From CAWJFJ01 sp963800065 (GTDB lineage Bacteria; Actinomycetota; Acidimicrobiia; Acidimicrobiales; UBA8190), in assembly GCA_963800065.1 (NCBI GenBank), contig CAWCZO010000010.1, positions 62,001 through 126,000 on the forward strand: a stretch of 64,000 bases of DNA, given 5' to 3'. Shown here in pieces: positions 17,431 through 26,611 of this stretch. The notes beneath the pieces are model-generated. The model was not told the DNA's origin. It ran no database searches and was given only the letters and a program-made list of their open reading frames with translations. Position 1 is the first letter of the stretch, and the number at the start of each line of letters is the position of its first letter. A program made the position numbers and the translations under genes.

Positions 17431-18115
17431 ATGTCCAACGATTCGATCCCCAGTTCGTGGGAGGACGGCAAAGCGGAAGAGGAGAAATTTCTGGGCCCGT
17501 TGGATCGAAACCCGGGGATCGGAGTGGCCCGACGAGTTCCGGGAGCGGATGGACCCGACCACCGAACTGCAGCCGCATGTCAGCGAAGAGCTCGACGTGC
17601 CCGAGGGACAGGTACCCGTCATTCTGGATGTCGGGGCCGGCCCGATGACCATCCTGGGCAAGATGTGGCGCGGAGAGCCGGTCACGCTGATCGCCGTGGA
17701 TCCCCTGGCGACCATCTATGACCGACTGCTCGACCGGTTCGGTGTGGTGCCTCCGGTCCGGACCATCACAGGGCACGTCGAACGACTGAGTGAATCTCTC
17801 GACGCCGCTTCCTTCGACCTGGTCCACATGCGCAACGCCCTCGACCACAGCTACGACCCGCTCGAAGGCATCAGGCAGATGCTCACGGTGGCCAAGACGG
17901 GGGCACCCGTCGTGCTGCGGCACGCCCGCAACGAGGCCGAGCGTGAGAGCTACGTCGGCTTCCACCAGTGGAACGTCGACGAAAGAGGCGGCCGGATGGT
18001 CCTCTGGAACAAGTCGACCACCATCGACGTCAATGACGCCCTGGGCAGCGACGTCCACGTGACCGTTCAGGGCTCCGAGACGATGGTCGGGTGCAGTATT
18101 CGACAGTCGTCATAG
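17431..18115 (+). CDS. class I SAM-dependent methyltransferase, frameshifted
   Basis: ATG 17431 opens a frame reading MSNDSIPSSWEDGKAEEEKF, which then drifts into nonsense. The second frame continues FWARWIETRGSEWPDEFRER and then the methyltransferase core VILDVGAGPMTILGKM (motif I), a VDPLA acidic strand, and FDLVHMRNALDHSYDP. Removing one T from the TTT at 17488-17490 joins both into one protein of about 227 residues. Motif I and the acidic strand are intact, so the ancestral product bound SAM. Either the base is a sequence error or the gene is newly broken. The substrate is unknown. Confidence 0.7.
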
Positions 18116-18127
18116 GCCGCTCTCGGT

Positions 18128-18133
18128 TACCCT
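18128..18133 (+). promoter_or_regulatory. -10 box TACCCT, leaderless promoter
   Basis: TACCCT is followed by 5 nt and GTG 18139. Confidence 0.45.
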
Positions 18134-18138
18134 GTGGC

Positions 18139-18762
18139 GTGAACTCCCGACCGGAGGCCCCCGAGGTCCGACCGGCGACGTCCGACGACGGTCCGGCGCT
18201 GACCAAGTTGCTGGTACGCGCCTTCGATGATGATCCGGTCGCCACCTTCATGTTCGCCGGTCGACGACGTCGTGCACTGGGACTCCACTCGTTCTTCACC
18301 TCCCAAATGCGGCACCAGTACATGCCCCACGGTCACGTCTATACGACCGGAGATCTGAGTGGCGTGGCCATGTGGGGACCCCCGGACAGGCGACGCCGCC
18401 CCGTCGTCGAGTTGCTCGAACTCCTGCCGACGGCACCGTTCCTACTCAGCCCCCACACCGTCGCCGCCCTGCGCCTGATGTTCAGGGTGGAAGGCCTCCA
18501 CCCCACCGAGCCGCACTGGTATCTGTTCACCTTGGGAACCGCTCCCGAGCGACAGGGCCAGGGTGTGGGTTCAGCATTGTTGCGGTCGATGCTCAACCAC
18601 ATCGACGAGGCCGGAGATCCCGCCTATCTCGAGTCCTCCAAAGAGCGCAACGTTCCCCTCTACGCCCGTTTCGGCTTCGAGGTGGTCGAGGAGCTCCCAC
18701 CGGAGTCAGGCAGTCCCACCATCTGGCGCATGTGGAGAGAGCCCAGAGCACCGGAGATCTGA
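18139..18762 (+). CDS. GNAT N-acetyltransferase
   Basis: The protein has 207 residues from GTG 18139. The acetyl-CoA binding motif A is LGTAPERQGQGVGSALL, followed by a family-typical YLESSKERNVPLYARFGF. It transfers an acetyl group from acetyl-CoA to an amine; the acceptor cannot be read from sequence. It is probably transcribed alone from its own leaderless promoter and converges with the flippase-like gene. Confidence 0.9.
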   Translation: MNSRPEAPEVRPATSDDGPALTKLLVRAFDDDPVATFMFAGRRRRALGLHSFFTSQMRHQYMPHGHVYTTGDLSGVAMWGPPDRRRRPVVELLELLPTAPFLLSPHTVAALRLMFRVEGLHPTEPHWYLFTLGTAPERQGQGVGSALLRSMLNHIDEAGDPAYLESSKERNVPLYARFGFEVVEELPPESGSPTIWRMWREPRAPEI

Positions 18763-18783
18763 GGACGGCGCCGGGCCACGTGG

Positions 18784-19875
18784 TCAGGTTGCCGCCGTCG
18801 TGCCGTACCGCCGGCGGAAAAGCCCGTAGGCGACGGCACCGGCCGGCAGGGGCAGCCAGTACGACGCCACCCGGTAGGTCAGGGTGGCCAGCACGGCATC
18901 GCCCACGTTGACACCGGCCAGCACGAGCATGGCGCTCAACGTGGCCTCGATGATGCCCAGGCCGCCGGGGGTGATGGGCACCAGCCCGATGACACCGGAC
19001 ACGGCGAAGGCCAGGAGGACGAGCGAGGGACGGGGATGACTGCCCGTGGCCCGCAGGGCGGCCAGCAGGCAGAGATAGTCGAACCCCAACCGGCCGGCCG
19101 ACAAGAGAACGGCGTCGCGCCATCTCCGGCCCAGCACCGACCGGATCACGTCGCGTTCGGAGAGCAGTCGCCGGTCCAGATGGTCCACGGGGGGACGGCG
19201 ACGGACGACGGCGTTACGCAGGCGTTGGGCGGTTCGACCGAACCAGGCCAGGGGCCGGTCGGTGGCCAAGACCATGACGCCGAAGCCGGTGAAGAGGACG
19301 AAACCCCCGATCCCCACGAACGCGGCCTCGGCCAGACCGCTGCGCACGGGGGCGCCACCCAGGATGGCGGGCAGGGCGAACACGGGCAGCCCCAGCAGGC
19401 CGCCCACGCCCAACAGGGAGAAGGCCAGGAGCCCACCCACCGCCGTGTCGGTGGCGATCCCCGAGGCGGCGAGCATCCGGTACTGGACGGCGGCGCCGGC
19501 CGCGCTCCCGGCCGGAAGGACGTTGGTGATGGCGTTCCCGGCCAGCTGGGCGGCGACCACGGCGAACCAGCCCCGGGCCCGCAGGGCCAGTCGCTGCAGG
19601 GCGAAGTCGCACCCGAAGTGGGCGGCCTCGGCGGCCACGGCGGCGACGACCCAGATCCAGTTCAGGGTGGACAGACGCGGCAGCGAGGCGAAGACCTCGG
19701 TGACGCGGGGCAGCACCAGGTAGATGGCCACCCCGGCCACGAGCACCACCAGGACCCGTTTGACCACGGACCTCCACGTCAGCGTGGTGGGCGCGGCAGC
19801 TCCGGTGGGCGTGGAGGGCCGGCGGTCGGGGTCAGGTGGGTCCACGCGGGGGAATCGGCGGCGACCCGGTGTCAT
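18784..19875 (-). CDS. UPF0104 / LPG-synthase-TM-like integral membrane protein
   Basis: The protein has 363 residues with about eight transmembrane segments. NAITNVLPAGSAAGAAVQYRML and the C-terminal LVPITPGGLGIIEATLSAML are the two conserved blocks of the AglD/UPF0104 family, the membrane domain shared with lysyl-phosphatidylglycerol synthases. Without the acyltransferase domain these proteins are thought to flip lipids or lipid-linked sugars; a substrate is not inferable. ATG 19875 has a GGAGAAGGAG site. A TAGGAT box at 19903-19908 gives a 27-nt leader. Confidence 0.85.
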   Translation of the reverse strand: MTPGRRRFPRVDPPDPDRRPSTPTGAAAPTTLTWRSVVKRVLVVLVAGVAIYLVLPRVTEVFASLPRLSTLNWIWVVAAVAAEAAHFGCDFALQRLALRARGWFAVVAAQLAGNAITNVLPAGSAAGAAVQYRMLAASGIATDTAVGGLLAFSLLGVGGLLGLPVFALPAILGGAPVRSGLAEAAFVGIGGFVLFTGFGVMVLATDRPLAWFGRTAQRLRNAVVRRRPPVDHLDRRLLSERDVIRSVLGRRWRDAVLLSAGRLGFDYLCLLAALRATGSHPRPSLVLLAFAVSGVIGLVPITPGGLGIIEATLSAMLVLAGVNVGDAVLATLTYRVASYWLPLPAGAVAYGLFRRRYGTTAAT

Positions 19876-19902
19876 CGACAGCTGCTCCTTCTCCCCGGCG
19901 CG

Positions 19903-19908
19903 ATCCTA
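19903..19908 (-). promoter_or_regulatory. -10 box TAGGAT upstream of the UPF0104 gene
   Basis: On the minus strand TAGGAT precedes ATG 19875 by 27 nt that include a purine-rich ribosome-binding site. Confidence 0.4.
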
Positions 19909-20209
19909 ATGATGCCCGGATGAAGCCGGCTGCCTGACATTGCTGCGCAATGTGGGGATCCTTTACCACCCTGAGAGAACTATGCGTGGACTCAAGGATG
20001 GGCCTGCCGATCCCGTTCCACAGTAAAGGACTTCCCCTCCCGGATTCTCAAAGACGGCTCTTCTGATGGGCGCGACGAGCCGTGCTGGTGTGCCAGCGGT
20101 AACAAATTCAAACACTGCCACGGCGCATTCCAGACGACAGAGCGTTGGTAACGTCACATTCCACGGACTCGCCCCGCCATGGATCGTTCGGCAGCTAGAA
20201 CGCCGCGCC
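19909..20209. other. intergenic region without a recognised gene
   Basis: This 300-bp divergent spacer is AT-richer than its surroundings. A minus-strand 64-codon frame is open (19963-20157) but has no start signal and no recognisable sequence. I see no RNA gene. Confidence 0.35.
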
Positions 20210-20215
20210 TAGATT
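20210..20215 (+). promoter_or_regulatory. -10 box TAGATT, leaderless promoter
   Basis: TAGATT is followed by 6 nt and ATG 20222. Confidence 0.5.
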
Positions 20216-20221
20216 CAGAAT

Positions 20222-20578
20222 ATGGGCTTGGACTGGGAACAGACGATCATTGACGCACGAGATCCGGCTGCTCTGGGACGTTGGTGGCAGGAGGCACTCG
20301 GATGGGTCGTCGTGAATGACGATCCGGAAGAGTTCGAGATTCGACCGGCACCGGATCGATTCCCCGGGTTGCTCTTCGGCGCCGTCCCTGAGCCCAAGAC
20401 GGTGAAGAACCGACTCCACCTGGACTTCCGACCTGACGATAGGGACAGAGAGGTTGAGCGGATGCTCGCGCTCGGAGCTACCCGGGCGGATGTAGGTCAG
20501 GGTGAGGAGTCATGGGTCGTGCTGGCTGATCCAGAGGGCAACGAGTTCTGCATACTCAGCTCCCGCCGTGAGAGATGA
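20222..20578 (+). CDS. VOC-superfamily (glyoxalase-like) protein
   Basis: The protein has 118 residues. It has the single beta-alpha-beta-beta-beta halves of the vicinal oxygen chelate fold, beginning DWEQTIIDARDPAALGRWW. It ends with the family-typical SWVVLADPEGNEFCIL, where Glu is the usual metal ligand position. Members include glyoxalases, dioxygenases and antibiotic-binding proteins; which applies is unclear. It is transcribed from a leaderless promoter, and its codon use is less GC-rich than neighbours. Confidence 0.85.
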   Translation: MGLDWEQTIIDARDPAALGRWWQEALGWVVVNDDPEEFEIRPAPDRFPGLLFGAVPEPKTVKNRLHLDFRPDDRDREVERMLALGATRADVGQGEESWVVLADPEGNEFCILSSRRER

Positions 20579-20661
20579 CAATCCATGCGGAGATGACAGT
20601 GCATGCTGCCCGGATGTGTGTGCGCTGACAGAGCACCACTCCTTCCCTGGTGCCTACCGGG

Positions 20662-20838
20662 CTACAGGTCGCCATGCAGCCTCTTGATGACTCCGATGAG
20701 TTTGTGGATGGCCACGGCGAGTTCGTTGAGGTCACCAGGAGCGTGGTTGCGGACAGCGACGGCCTGAACCTGCTTATCGATCTCGGCTATTGAGCGGCCA
20801 ATTTCCGAAGTGATGCGCCTGGAGTCATCTGAGGTCAT
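20662..20838 (-). CDS. small helical protein, unknown
   Basis: The protein has 58 residues starting at ATG 20838, chosen because TACGCT lies 8 nt upstream (20847-20852), the leaderless arrangement seen elsewhere. The sequence (SRRITSEIGRSIAEIDKQVQ) is charged and strongly helical, with no cysteines or signal. I recognise no family. An inverted repeat (AGCCACA/TGTGGCT) at 20854-20873 lies just upstream of its promoter and might be an operator. Confidence 0.5.
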   Translation of the reverse strand: MTSDDSRRITSEIGRSIAEIDKQVQAVAVRNHAPGDLNELAVAIHKLIGVIKRLHGDL

Positions 20839-20941
20839 GCCCGGGAAGCGTAGAGCCACATTTGAGTGTGGCTGAATGCCTGGCGGGCCGTCGCGCCGGG
20901 CTGCCCGTCGGCAAGTCCGGCGTCGGCTCCGGTCGGGAAAC

Positions 20942-22255
20942 TCACCTTGGCGCGCCGAGGACGCCGATCGTCGTTTCGAATGCCTTCGCGATGACGACGG
21001 CTCCCGCCGGAGCCGGGTCGCTACCGATTGTCTGCTGCCCCACCCGACAACTCATGTCGAGAAGGGCGCACGCCCGGCCGACGGCGATAGGTACGTGGCC
21101 CCAGGGCGAGCTCACATAGGTCGACATGTCAGTCGACTGAAAGGCATCCTGGACATCGGCGACGCGGGCACCTGCCGCCTCGTAGGTCTTCGCCAGCAGG
21201 CTGTTGAGGGCAACGAGGAATGGAACGCTCCCGACGGCCGTCGACCGTGCTGATCCGCCGGCCAACCAGTCGCCGAGGTAGGGGTCGTAGTAGGTCATTC
21301 CGACGATGGGCACCGAAGGGCCGGCCGCTTGTCGAAGCTGGGTCAAGATCGTGGTCAGGTTGGATGCCATCGTTGTCTCCACCTGTTTCAGACAGCTACT
21401 CGTGGTGCTGTCGCTGCCGCAGCCGAGGACGTCGTTTCCACCGATGTTGATCGTGATGAGGGCCACAGAGCTCCGGTGGGCTTCGAGGAAGGCCACTGCC
21501 TGTTGTTGCTGCGAGCCGGAAGGCCCGTTCGATCCCGAGAGCATCGAACCCGAGGTTTCCCCGGACACCGAGAGATTCACCAGCTGTAGGCCCGCAACGC
21601 TCGACCGGTAGTGGGCCGCTATGTAGTTCGGATACGACGCGTTTCCGTTCCATATCGGTGCTGAGTCCCCGAGAGCCAGGTAGACAGGTCTCGTCGCCAG
21701 AGAGGGGGCGATGGAATCGACCGTCGAGCCGGGTGCCGGAAGGGTCGACGTCGTGGGGCTGGTTATGGAAGTGGTGGGCTCGGGGCCGGGAGGATACCGG
21801 GCCCAGACCTGCCAACCCGCCGCCAACCGACTCACGAACACGGTCGCCTGCGACAAGGCGACGCTCGGGAGCATGGCGGGGAACTTGACCTCCACCACGT
21901 AGGTCCGCTGCCGCGTGAGCTGTCCACAGGAACTGGCCACCAGCCCACCGAGTGAGCCAGCCCCAACGCTGGCCGCGGGATTGCTGGTCGTGATCTCGAA
22001 GCCTGTCACGTTGATGCCCTTTGACAGCAGCGGGACCGCTCTGCTGGTCGTCGCATTCGCGTTGGCCTCAGCGCGCCGATCGAAGGGCAGGGGAACGGGT
22101 CTGGGGCAGCTATCGAGGGAGGTGGCTATCGGCGATGGTGCGGGCCCGACCTCCGACGGATGTCCAGCCCCCGCGCATGCGGTCAGGGCAAAGGCAGCGG
22201 CTGTGAGGACCGTCCCAACCACCAGAACACTCCGTCTCCAGCCCGCGTCGACCAT
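20942..22255 (-). CDS. SGNH/GDSL-type lipoprotein lacking the canonical block V His
   Basis: The protein has about 437 residues. A signal with lipobox ALTAC anchors it outside the membrane. After a Thr-rich linker come SGNH block I LALGDSAPIW (nucleophile Ser), block II GETSGS and block III NIGGNDV. Block V, normally DxxHPN..G, reads IGSDPAPAGAVV here, so neither the catalytic Asp nor His is in place. The protein could be an inactive binding protein or use another base. ATG 22255 and 22270 are both possible starts. It diverges from the Asp-box lipoprotein gene. Confidence 0.75.
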   Translation of the reverse strand: MVDAGWRRSVLVVGTVLTAAAFALTACAGAGHPSEVGPAPSPIATSLDSCPRPVPLPFDRRAEANANATTSRAVPLLSKGINVTGFEITTSNPAASVGAGSLGGLVASSCGQLTRQRTYVVEVKFPAMLPSVALSQATVFVSRLAAGWQVWARYPPGPEPTTSITSPTTSTLPAPGSTVDSIAPSLATRPVYLALGDSAPIWNGNASYPNYIAAHYRSSVAGLQLVNLSVSGETSGSMLSGSNGPSGSQQQQAVAFLEAHRSSVALITINIGGNDVLGCGSDSTTSSCLKQVETTMASNLTTILTQLRQAAGPSVPIVGMTYYDPYLGDWLAGGSARSTAVGSVPFLVALNSLLAKTYEAAGARVADVQDAFQSTDMSTYVSSPWGHVPIAVGRACALLDMSCRVGQQTIGSDPAPAGAVVIAKAFETTIGVLGAPR

Positions 22256-22482
22256 AACGGATGATCTCATGTCAGAGTGCCGGACGCGCTTCGCCCCGAG
22301 CACCGCACCCGTCCGATTCGCTGCTCAATCCGCCCTCCGATTCGGCACGACCCGACTGCCGGGCGCCTCGTGGGCCCTTGAGCCACCAGCAGAGCGTGGC
22401 CCCGCCGGCAGCCGTCCCGATTTGTGGCGCTCGGGACTTTCTCCTCTGTCGCGGCGGCGCCCCATCGGGGCAGAGTCGGTCC

Positions 22483-23718
22483 ATGACCAACCGTCTCCGC
22501 CATCCGTCATCGGCAGTCGGCGTTGTGCTGTGTCTGGCCTTGGCCGCGGCGGCCTGTGCCTCTTCCAAGCCGCCCACGCCGAGCACGACTACGAGCACGA
22601 CTACATCGGTGCCACCCACCACGAGCACCACACGGCCCAGTGCTCCGGCCGGCACCACTGTTCCGAGCGGCTTCGAGCCGGGATCGGTGACCTTCGTGTC
22701 GCCGAGCACCGGGTTCGTCATCGGCGTGGACTCGTCGTGTCCGGCCGGCTCGTGCGTCGCCGTGGCCCGGACGACTGATGGGGGCTCGAGCTGGGTGGCG
22801 CTGCCCACGCCGCCGGCCGGCTACGTGAACCGCTACGGGAGCACGTCGGGCAGCACCCCGGCCGTGAGCGAAGTGCGCTTCGCCGACAAGCTCGACGGCT
22901 GGATCTACGGTCCGTCGCTGTTCGCCACCCACGATGGGGGCGCTACCTGGCAGCAGGTGAGCCTGGGTGGCTCGGTCGTCTCCCTGGAGACTTCCGGGGG
23001 CTACGTCGACGCCCTCGTCTCCCCCTGCACCGCTTCGCAGGGGCAGGAATGCACCGGCCCGTTGCTGCTGTACCAGGCCCAGGCCACCGGTGGGGGCTTC
23101 AGCTCGGTGCTCACCGGACCCTCGGTGAGCTCTACCGGCGGCGTCCACCTGTACCTGTCGCTGCACGCCCCGGTCGGCTTCGTGAACATGAACGGGGTGG
23201 GCGAGCCCAACCAGGCCGTCGTCTATGCCACGTCGAACCTGGCCAACCCCAGCGGCTGGAAGGCCTTCCCCGATCCCTGCGCCAGGTTGACCAACTACGG
23301 ATTCGACGCCTTTGTGGCCCCGGACAGCACCAGCCTCTACACCCTGTGCAGCGGGCAGGGAGCGGCCGGCAGCGTGATCAAGGCGGTGGTCAAGACCGTG
23401 AGCGGCGCGAGCGTGGTGACCGGCACCCCTCCGGCCGGTGGCGACCCCGAGGCCCTGGCCGCCACCTCGGCCGGCACGTTGGTGGTCTCCGCCGCCTCGG
23501 GGGCGAGCTGGCTGTACCGGTCGACCGATGGCGGGGCGACCTGGACCACGGCCGATACCTTCAATGACGGGGGCATCGGCTTCAACGACCTGGGGTTCAC
23601 CACCTCCACCCAGGCCGTGGTGATCCACGGCGTCCCGGGCCCGCCGAGCAACGTCGTCAGCCAGCTGCTCATGACCACCGACGGGGGGGCCAGCTGGTCG
23701 GTCGTGCCGATCGGCTGA
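22483..23718 (+). CDS. Asp-box (BNR) propeller lipoprotein
   Basis: The protein has 411 residues. The signal ends with lipobox AAAAC, followed by a Thr/Pro-rich linker. Four Asp-boxes are visible: TTDGGSSW, THDGGATW, STDGGATW and TTDGGASW. Asp-box repeats mark sialidase-like or YCF48-type propellers. No sialidase Arg triad or catalytic Tyr is apparent, so a binding or structural role is more likely than an enzyme. The next lipoprotein gene starts at the base after its TGA, so the two are co-transcribed. Confidence 0.8.
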   Translation: MTNRLRHPSSAVGVVLCLALAAAACASSKPPTPSTTTSTTTSVPPTTSTTRPSAPAGTTVPSGFEPGSVTFVSPSTGFVIGVDSSCPAGSCVAVARTTDGGSSWVALPTPPAGYVNRYGSTSGSTPAVSEVRFADKLDGWIYGPSLFATHDGGATWQQVSLGGSVVSLETSGGYVDALVSPCTASQGQECTGPLLLYQAQATGGGFSSVLTGPSVSSTGGVHLYLSLHAPVGFVNMNGVGEPNQAVVYATSNLANPSGWKAFPDPCARLTNYGFDAFVAPDSTSLYTLCSGQGAAGSVIKAVVKTVSGASVVTGTPPAGGDPEALAATSAGTLVVSAASGASWLYRSTDGGATWTTADTFNDGGIGFNDLGFTTSTQAVVIHGVPGPPSNVVSQLLMTTDGGASWSVVPIG

Positions 23719-24555
23719 ATGACCGGCGGTCGGAGGTCACGGATGAACGGGACCTTCCGCCGAGATCCGCGGCCCGTCCGAACCATGGCGGCAGTCGGTG
23801 TCGTGCTCGTGATGGGCATGTCGATGGTGGGCTGCACGTCCAGCGAGCACCCTTCACCAACTTCGTCAGGGCCCTCGACGACCCCTTCCCGGTCTTCGAC
23901 GACCCGGCAGACTTTGACGACGACGACCACGACGCCTTCGGCGAGCCTCGACTCGTACCTACCGCTGTTCCCATTCTCAAGTGCGCAAGAGGTGCAGACG
24001 TGGCAGCAGAGCTACGTCTCCGGAGGTCACCAGCCGTGGCACCTCGATGCCGGTCAGAGTGCGCTCGCCTTTACAGCCTGGTTGGGATTCTCGGGCATCG
24101 ATGAGGTGGTGGGCATTCGGACCGACGATCTCGGAGCACACGTGTCCGTAGGCTTCTCCGTGGGCGGGCCGAGCAACGAGAACGTGATTTCGGCGGTCGT
24201 CCATCTGGTGCGCTGGGGGACCGGTCCCGATGCCCCCTGGGAAGTTGTCGGAACCGACGACACCACATTCAGCCTGACCCGCCCCGCCTACGGTGCAACC
24301 GTAACCTCACCGATCACCGTCGGTGGCCTCATCAGCGGCGTCGACGAAAGCATCAGGGTGCAAGTGCGTACGTCGGCGTCGTCATCCGCCGTCGGGAGCT
24401 TCTGCTGCCTGCCGGAGGGTAATGCCAATACGCCATGGACTGCGCCCGTCTCGTTCGCGGCGTCGTCGGGCGCGGTGCTCACAATCGCCGCCCAGACCGG
24501 GGGCGGTGTTGCCGCGGTGGAGAGGTTTGCCGTCACCGGGGTACGCGTCCGCTAG
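23719..24555 (+). CDS. lipoprotein with C-terminal Gmad2-like Ig domain
   Basis: The protein has 278 residues. The hydrophobic signal (MAAVGVVLVMGMSMVGC) carries a lipobox Cys, then a long Ser/Thr linker. The central part includes a GIRTDDLGAHVSVGF segment. The last 95 residues (SLTRPAYGATVTSPITVGG to the end) match the Gmad2 immunoglobulin-like domain common in Gram-positive envelope lipoproteins, including sporulation/germination protein GerM. The start ATG 23719 directly abuts the stop of the Asp-box lipoprotein gene. Its role is unknown. Confidence 0.75.
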   Translation: MTGGRRSRMNGTFRRDPRPVRTMAAVGVVLVMGMSMVGCTSSEHPSPTSSGPSTTPSRSSTTRQTLTTTTTTPSASLDSYLPLFPFSSAQEVQTWQQSYVSGGHQPWHLDAGQSALAFTAWLGFSGIDEVVGIRTDDLGAHVSVGFSVGGPSNENVISAVVHLVRWGTGPDAPWEVVGTDDTTFSLTRPAYGATVTSPITVGGLISGVDESIRVQVRTSASSSAVGSFCCLPEGNANTPWTAPVSFAASSGAVLTIAAQTGGGVAAVERFAVTGVRVR

Positions 24556-24668
24556 CTGTCGGGAATGCGAGCGTGCGTAGGCTCAAGGCATGGACGGGTC
24601 TGACCGGGGCTGGCTGGGGAAGCCGGCCGAGCCCCACGACGCTCCTCTCACCAACCCGGGCCGTCGCC

Positions 24669-25187
24669 ATGGCTGAACGCAACTATTTGGTGGAGGGCTT
24701 ATCGGGTGCCGGTAAATCCTCGGTTTACGATGAGCTGATCCGGCGCGGCTACAAGGCGATCAGCACGGACGATGCCTGGGCCTATCATGCCGACCCCGAC
24801 ACCGGCCTCCCGGGTGGGCCCCTTCAGCACGACAACTGGGTGTGGGACCGCCAAAAGGCTGTCAGCGAACTCCAAAGCCCGGTACCGGAGGTGTTGTTCG
24901 TCTGCGGGAGCAGCCGTAATCGCGACGATTTTGCGCCCTATTTCACCAAGATCTTCAACCTCCGGATCGACGATGACACCATGCGTCGCCGCCTCCGAGG
25001 GCGCACCCCTGATGACTGGGAACTCGGGCCCGAGGAGAGTTACCTCGAGGACCTCACCCGGATGATCGACCTCATGCTCGACCTGAATCGGAGCGGTGAA
25101 AGACCGGCCGGGGCGATAGACGTGGACGCCACCCAGCCTCTGGACCAGGTGGTCGACGAATTGCTTCGTTTGGCATTGGACAAGTGA
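24669..25187 (+). CDS. P-loop kinase-like protein
   Basis: The protein has 172 residues starting at ATG 24669. Walker A is GLSGAGKSS at residues 10-18 of NYLVEGLSGAGKSSVYDELI. A later VLFVCGSSRNRDDF strand and RRRLRGRTPDDW lid-like region resemble small nucleoside, shikimate or AAA_18-type kinases. The phosphate acceptor is unknown. There is no convincing ribosome-binding site. It lies 113 bp after the lipoprotein pair on the same strand. Confidence 0.8.
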   Translation: MAERNYLVEGLSGAGKSSVYDELIRRGYKAISTDDAWAYHADPDTGLPGGPLQHDNWVWDRQKAVSELQSPVPEVLFVCGSSRNRDDFAPYFTKIFNLRIDDDTMRRRLRGRTPDDWELGPEESYLEDLTRMIDLMLDLNRSGERPAGAIDVDATQPLDQVVDELLRLALDK

Positions 25188-25225
25188 TCGCCCTCGTCGG
25201 GCACGCGCCCTGCCCGCAAGCAGGG

Positions 25226-26512
25226 CTACCAGGGAAGCCCGGAGCCCCCGGCCGATCCGAAGAACCCTGCGTCACCGAAGCTGAAAACGCCGCCGTCGGC
25301 GCCGACCAGCCAGTATCCCGAACCATCGTGAGTGGCGGCGATCCCGACGATGGGGGCGGCGGGCCGGATGCCCTCACCGGGGAGCGATCCGAGGAAGGGG
25401 GGCGGTGATCCACCCGGAGCCTCGACGGCGAAGACCCCGCCGTCACCGGCCACGAACCAAGCACCGTCACCGGTGGGTGTGACGGCGACGCCGCTCACGA
25501 GCGAACCGAGCGCCACGTCGCCGATCGACATCTGTCCGTTACCTGTGTTATGGATGTCGCCAAACCCGATGGCGGCGCCCAAGATTCCCGCTTCGTAGTA
25601 GCCGCCGCCGTCGGCGGTGGCGCCGAGCCCGACGAACGGCTCGTCGCTGAGGCCGGTGGCGAGGTCGTCCGGTTGGGGGGCCGATCCGAGGAAGGGCGCG
25701 TCGCCGAAGCTGAACACACCACCGTCCTCACCGAGGAGCCAGTAGCCACCCCCGGCCGGGTCCGCCGTGATGCCGACAATCGTGTCCGAGGTGAGGGCGA
25801 GGTAGGGAGCGGTGGGAATGACCTGTTGCCCGGGCAACGAACCGTGGAACTCGGCATCACCGAAGCTGAACACGCCACCGTCGGCGCCGACGAGCCAGTA
25901 CCCCTTGCCGTCGGGGGTGGCGGCGATCCCGACGATGGGGGCGGAGGGCACCACGCCTTCACCCGGTAGAGAGCCGTAGAAGTGGGCGTCGCCGTAGCTG
26001 AAGACCCCGCCGCCGGCCTGAGCCAGCCAGTATCCGTTCCCATCCGGGGTGGGGGCGATCCCGACGAAGCGCGACGGGAGCGGGGTGGTGACGGTGAAGG
26101 GCACGGACACGGTGATCCCGAACCCCACTTGGTTGCTCGTGTTGCAGGACAGGGAGAACATGTAGTGGCCGGCGGTCACCGACGCGCCGGGAGGGGCGTT
26201 CGGGGACCCGAGAACGCCGGGAATGACGAAGCGCTGGCTCCCGGTGCTCCCGATGTACGGCAGGAGGGTGCCGCTGCTCCCCGCCTTCTCCGGCCCGAAC
26301 TCCACCGGTCCACAACCGTCGTCCGCCGTCGAGGAGAAGGTCACGGTGACGACCGAACCGACCGGTCCCGTACCGACGCTCACCGAGAGGCTCGGCGCAA
26401 CCGTCGCTCCGGCCGGCGACGGCACGACAACGACTCCGGTGGCAACGACCGCCGCTGCGGCCACCATGGTCGAGACACCCACCCATGCTCTGCGTCGACT
26501 TCCGGTTTTCAT
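25226..26512 (-). CDS. secreted six-repeat propeller protein
   Basis: The protein has 428 residues. The signal peptide ends VVVPSPAGA, and an Ig-like segment of about 110 residues follows. Six tandem repeats of 40-50 residues then carry the consensus IVGIAATPDGKGYWLVGADG with GVFSFGDA; repeats 4 and 5 are degenerate. This repeat is frequent in secreted proteins of Acidimicrobiia and Thermoleophilia and probably forms a six-bladed propeller. There is no catalytic motif, so it may be a surface binding protein. A second protein with the same repeat is at 56355-58208. TAAGTT just before the first ATG may be the -10. Confidence 0.75.
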   Translation of the reverse strand: MKTGSRRRAWVGVSTMVAAAAVVATGVVVVPSPAGATVAPSLSVSVGTGPVGSVVTVTFSSTADDGCGPVEFGPEKAGSSGTLLPYIGSTGSQRFVIPGVLGSPNAPPGASVTAGHYMFSLSCNTSNQVGFGITVSVPFTVTTPLPSRFVGIAPTPDGNGYWLAQAGGGVFSYGDAHFYGSLPGEGVVPSAPIVGIAATPDGKGYWLVGADGGVFSFGDAEFHGSLPGQQVIPTAPYLALTSDTIVGITADPAGGGYWLLGEDGGVFSFGDAPFLGSAPQPDDLATGLSDEPFVGLGATADGGGYYEAGILGAAIGFGDIHNTGNGQMSIGDVALGSLVSGVAVTPTGDGAWFVAGDGGVFAVEAPGGSPPPFLGSLPGEGIRPAAPIVGIAATHDGSGYWLVGADGGVFSFGDAGFFGSAGGSGLPW

Positions 26513-26611
26513 CACGTTGCACATCAACTTACGGCAGAACCACGATCGAGGGACTGCCTCAGCCGTTGACCGTCGGAGCCCTCCCACCCGCCAGCGTGTC
26601 CTGGTGCCGCG

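Noticed and set aside
20854..20873. Hairpin AGCCACA/TGTGGCT as a terminator
   Set aside because: It sits upstream of a minus-strand promoter and not after a gene end, so an operator or chance is more likely; not listed as a terminator.
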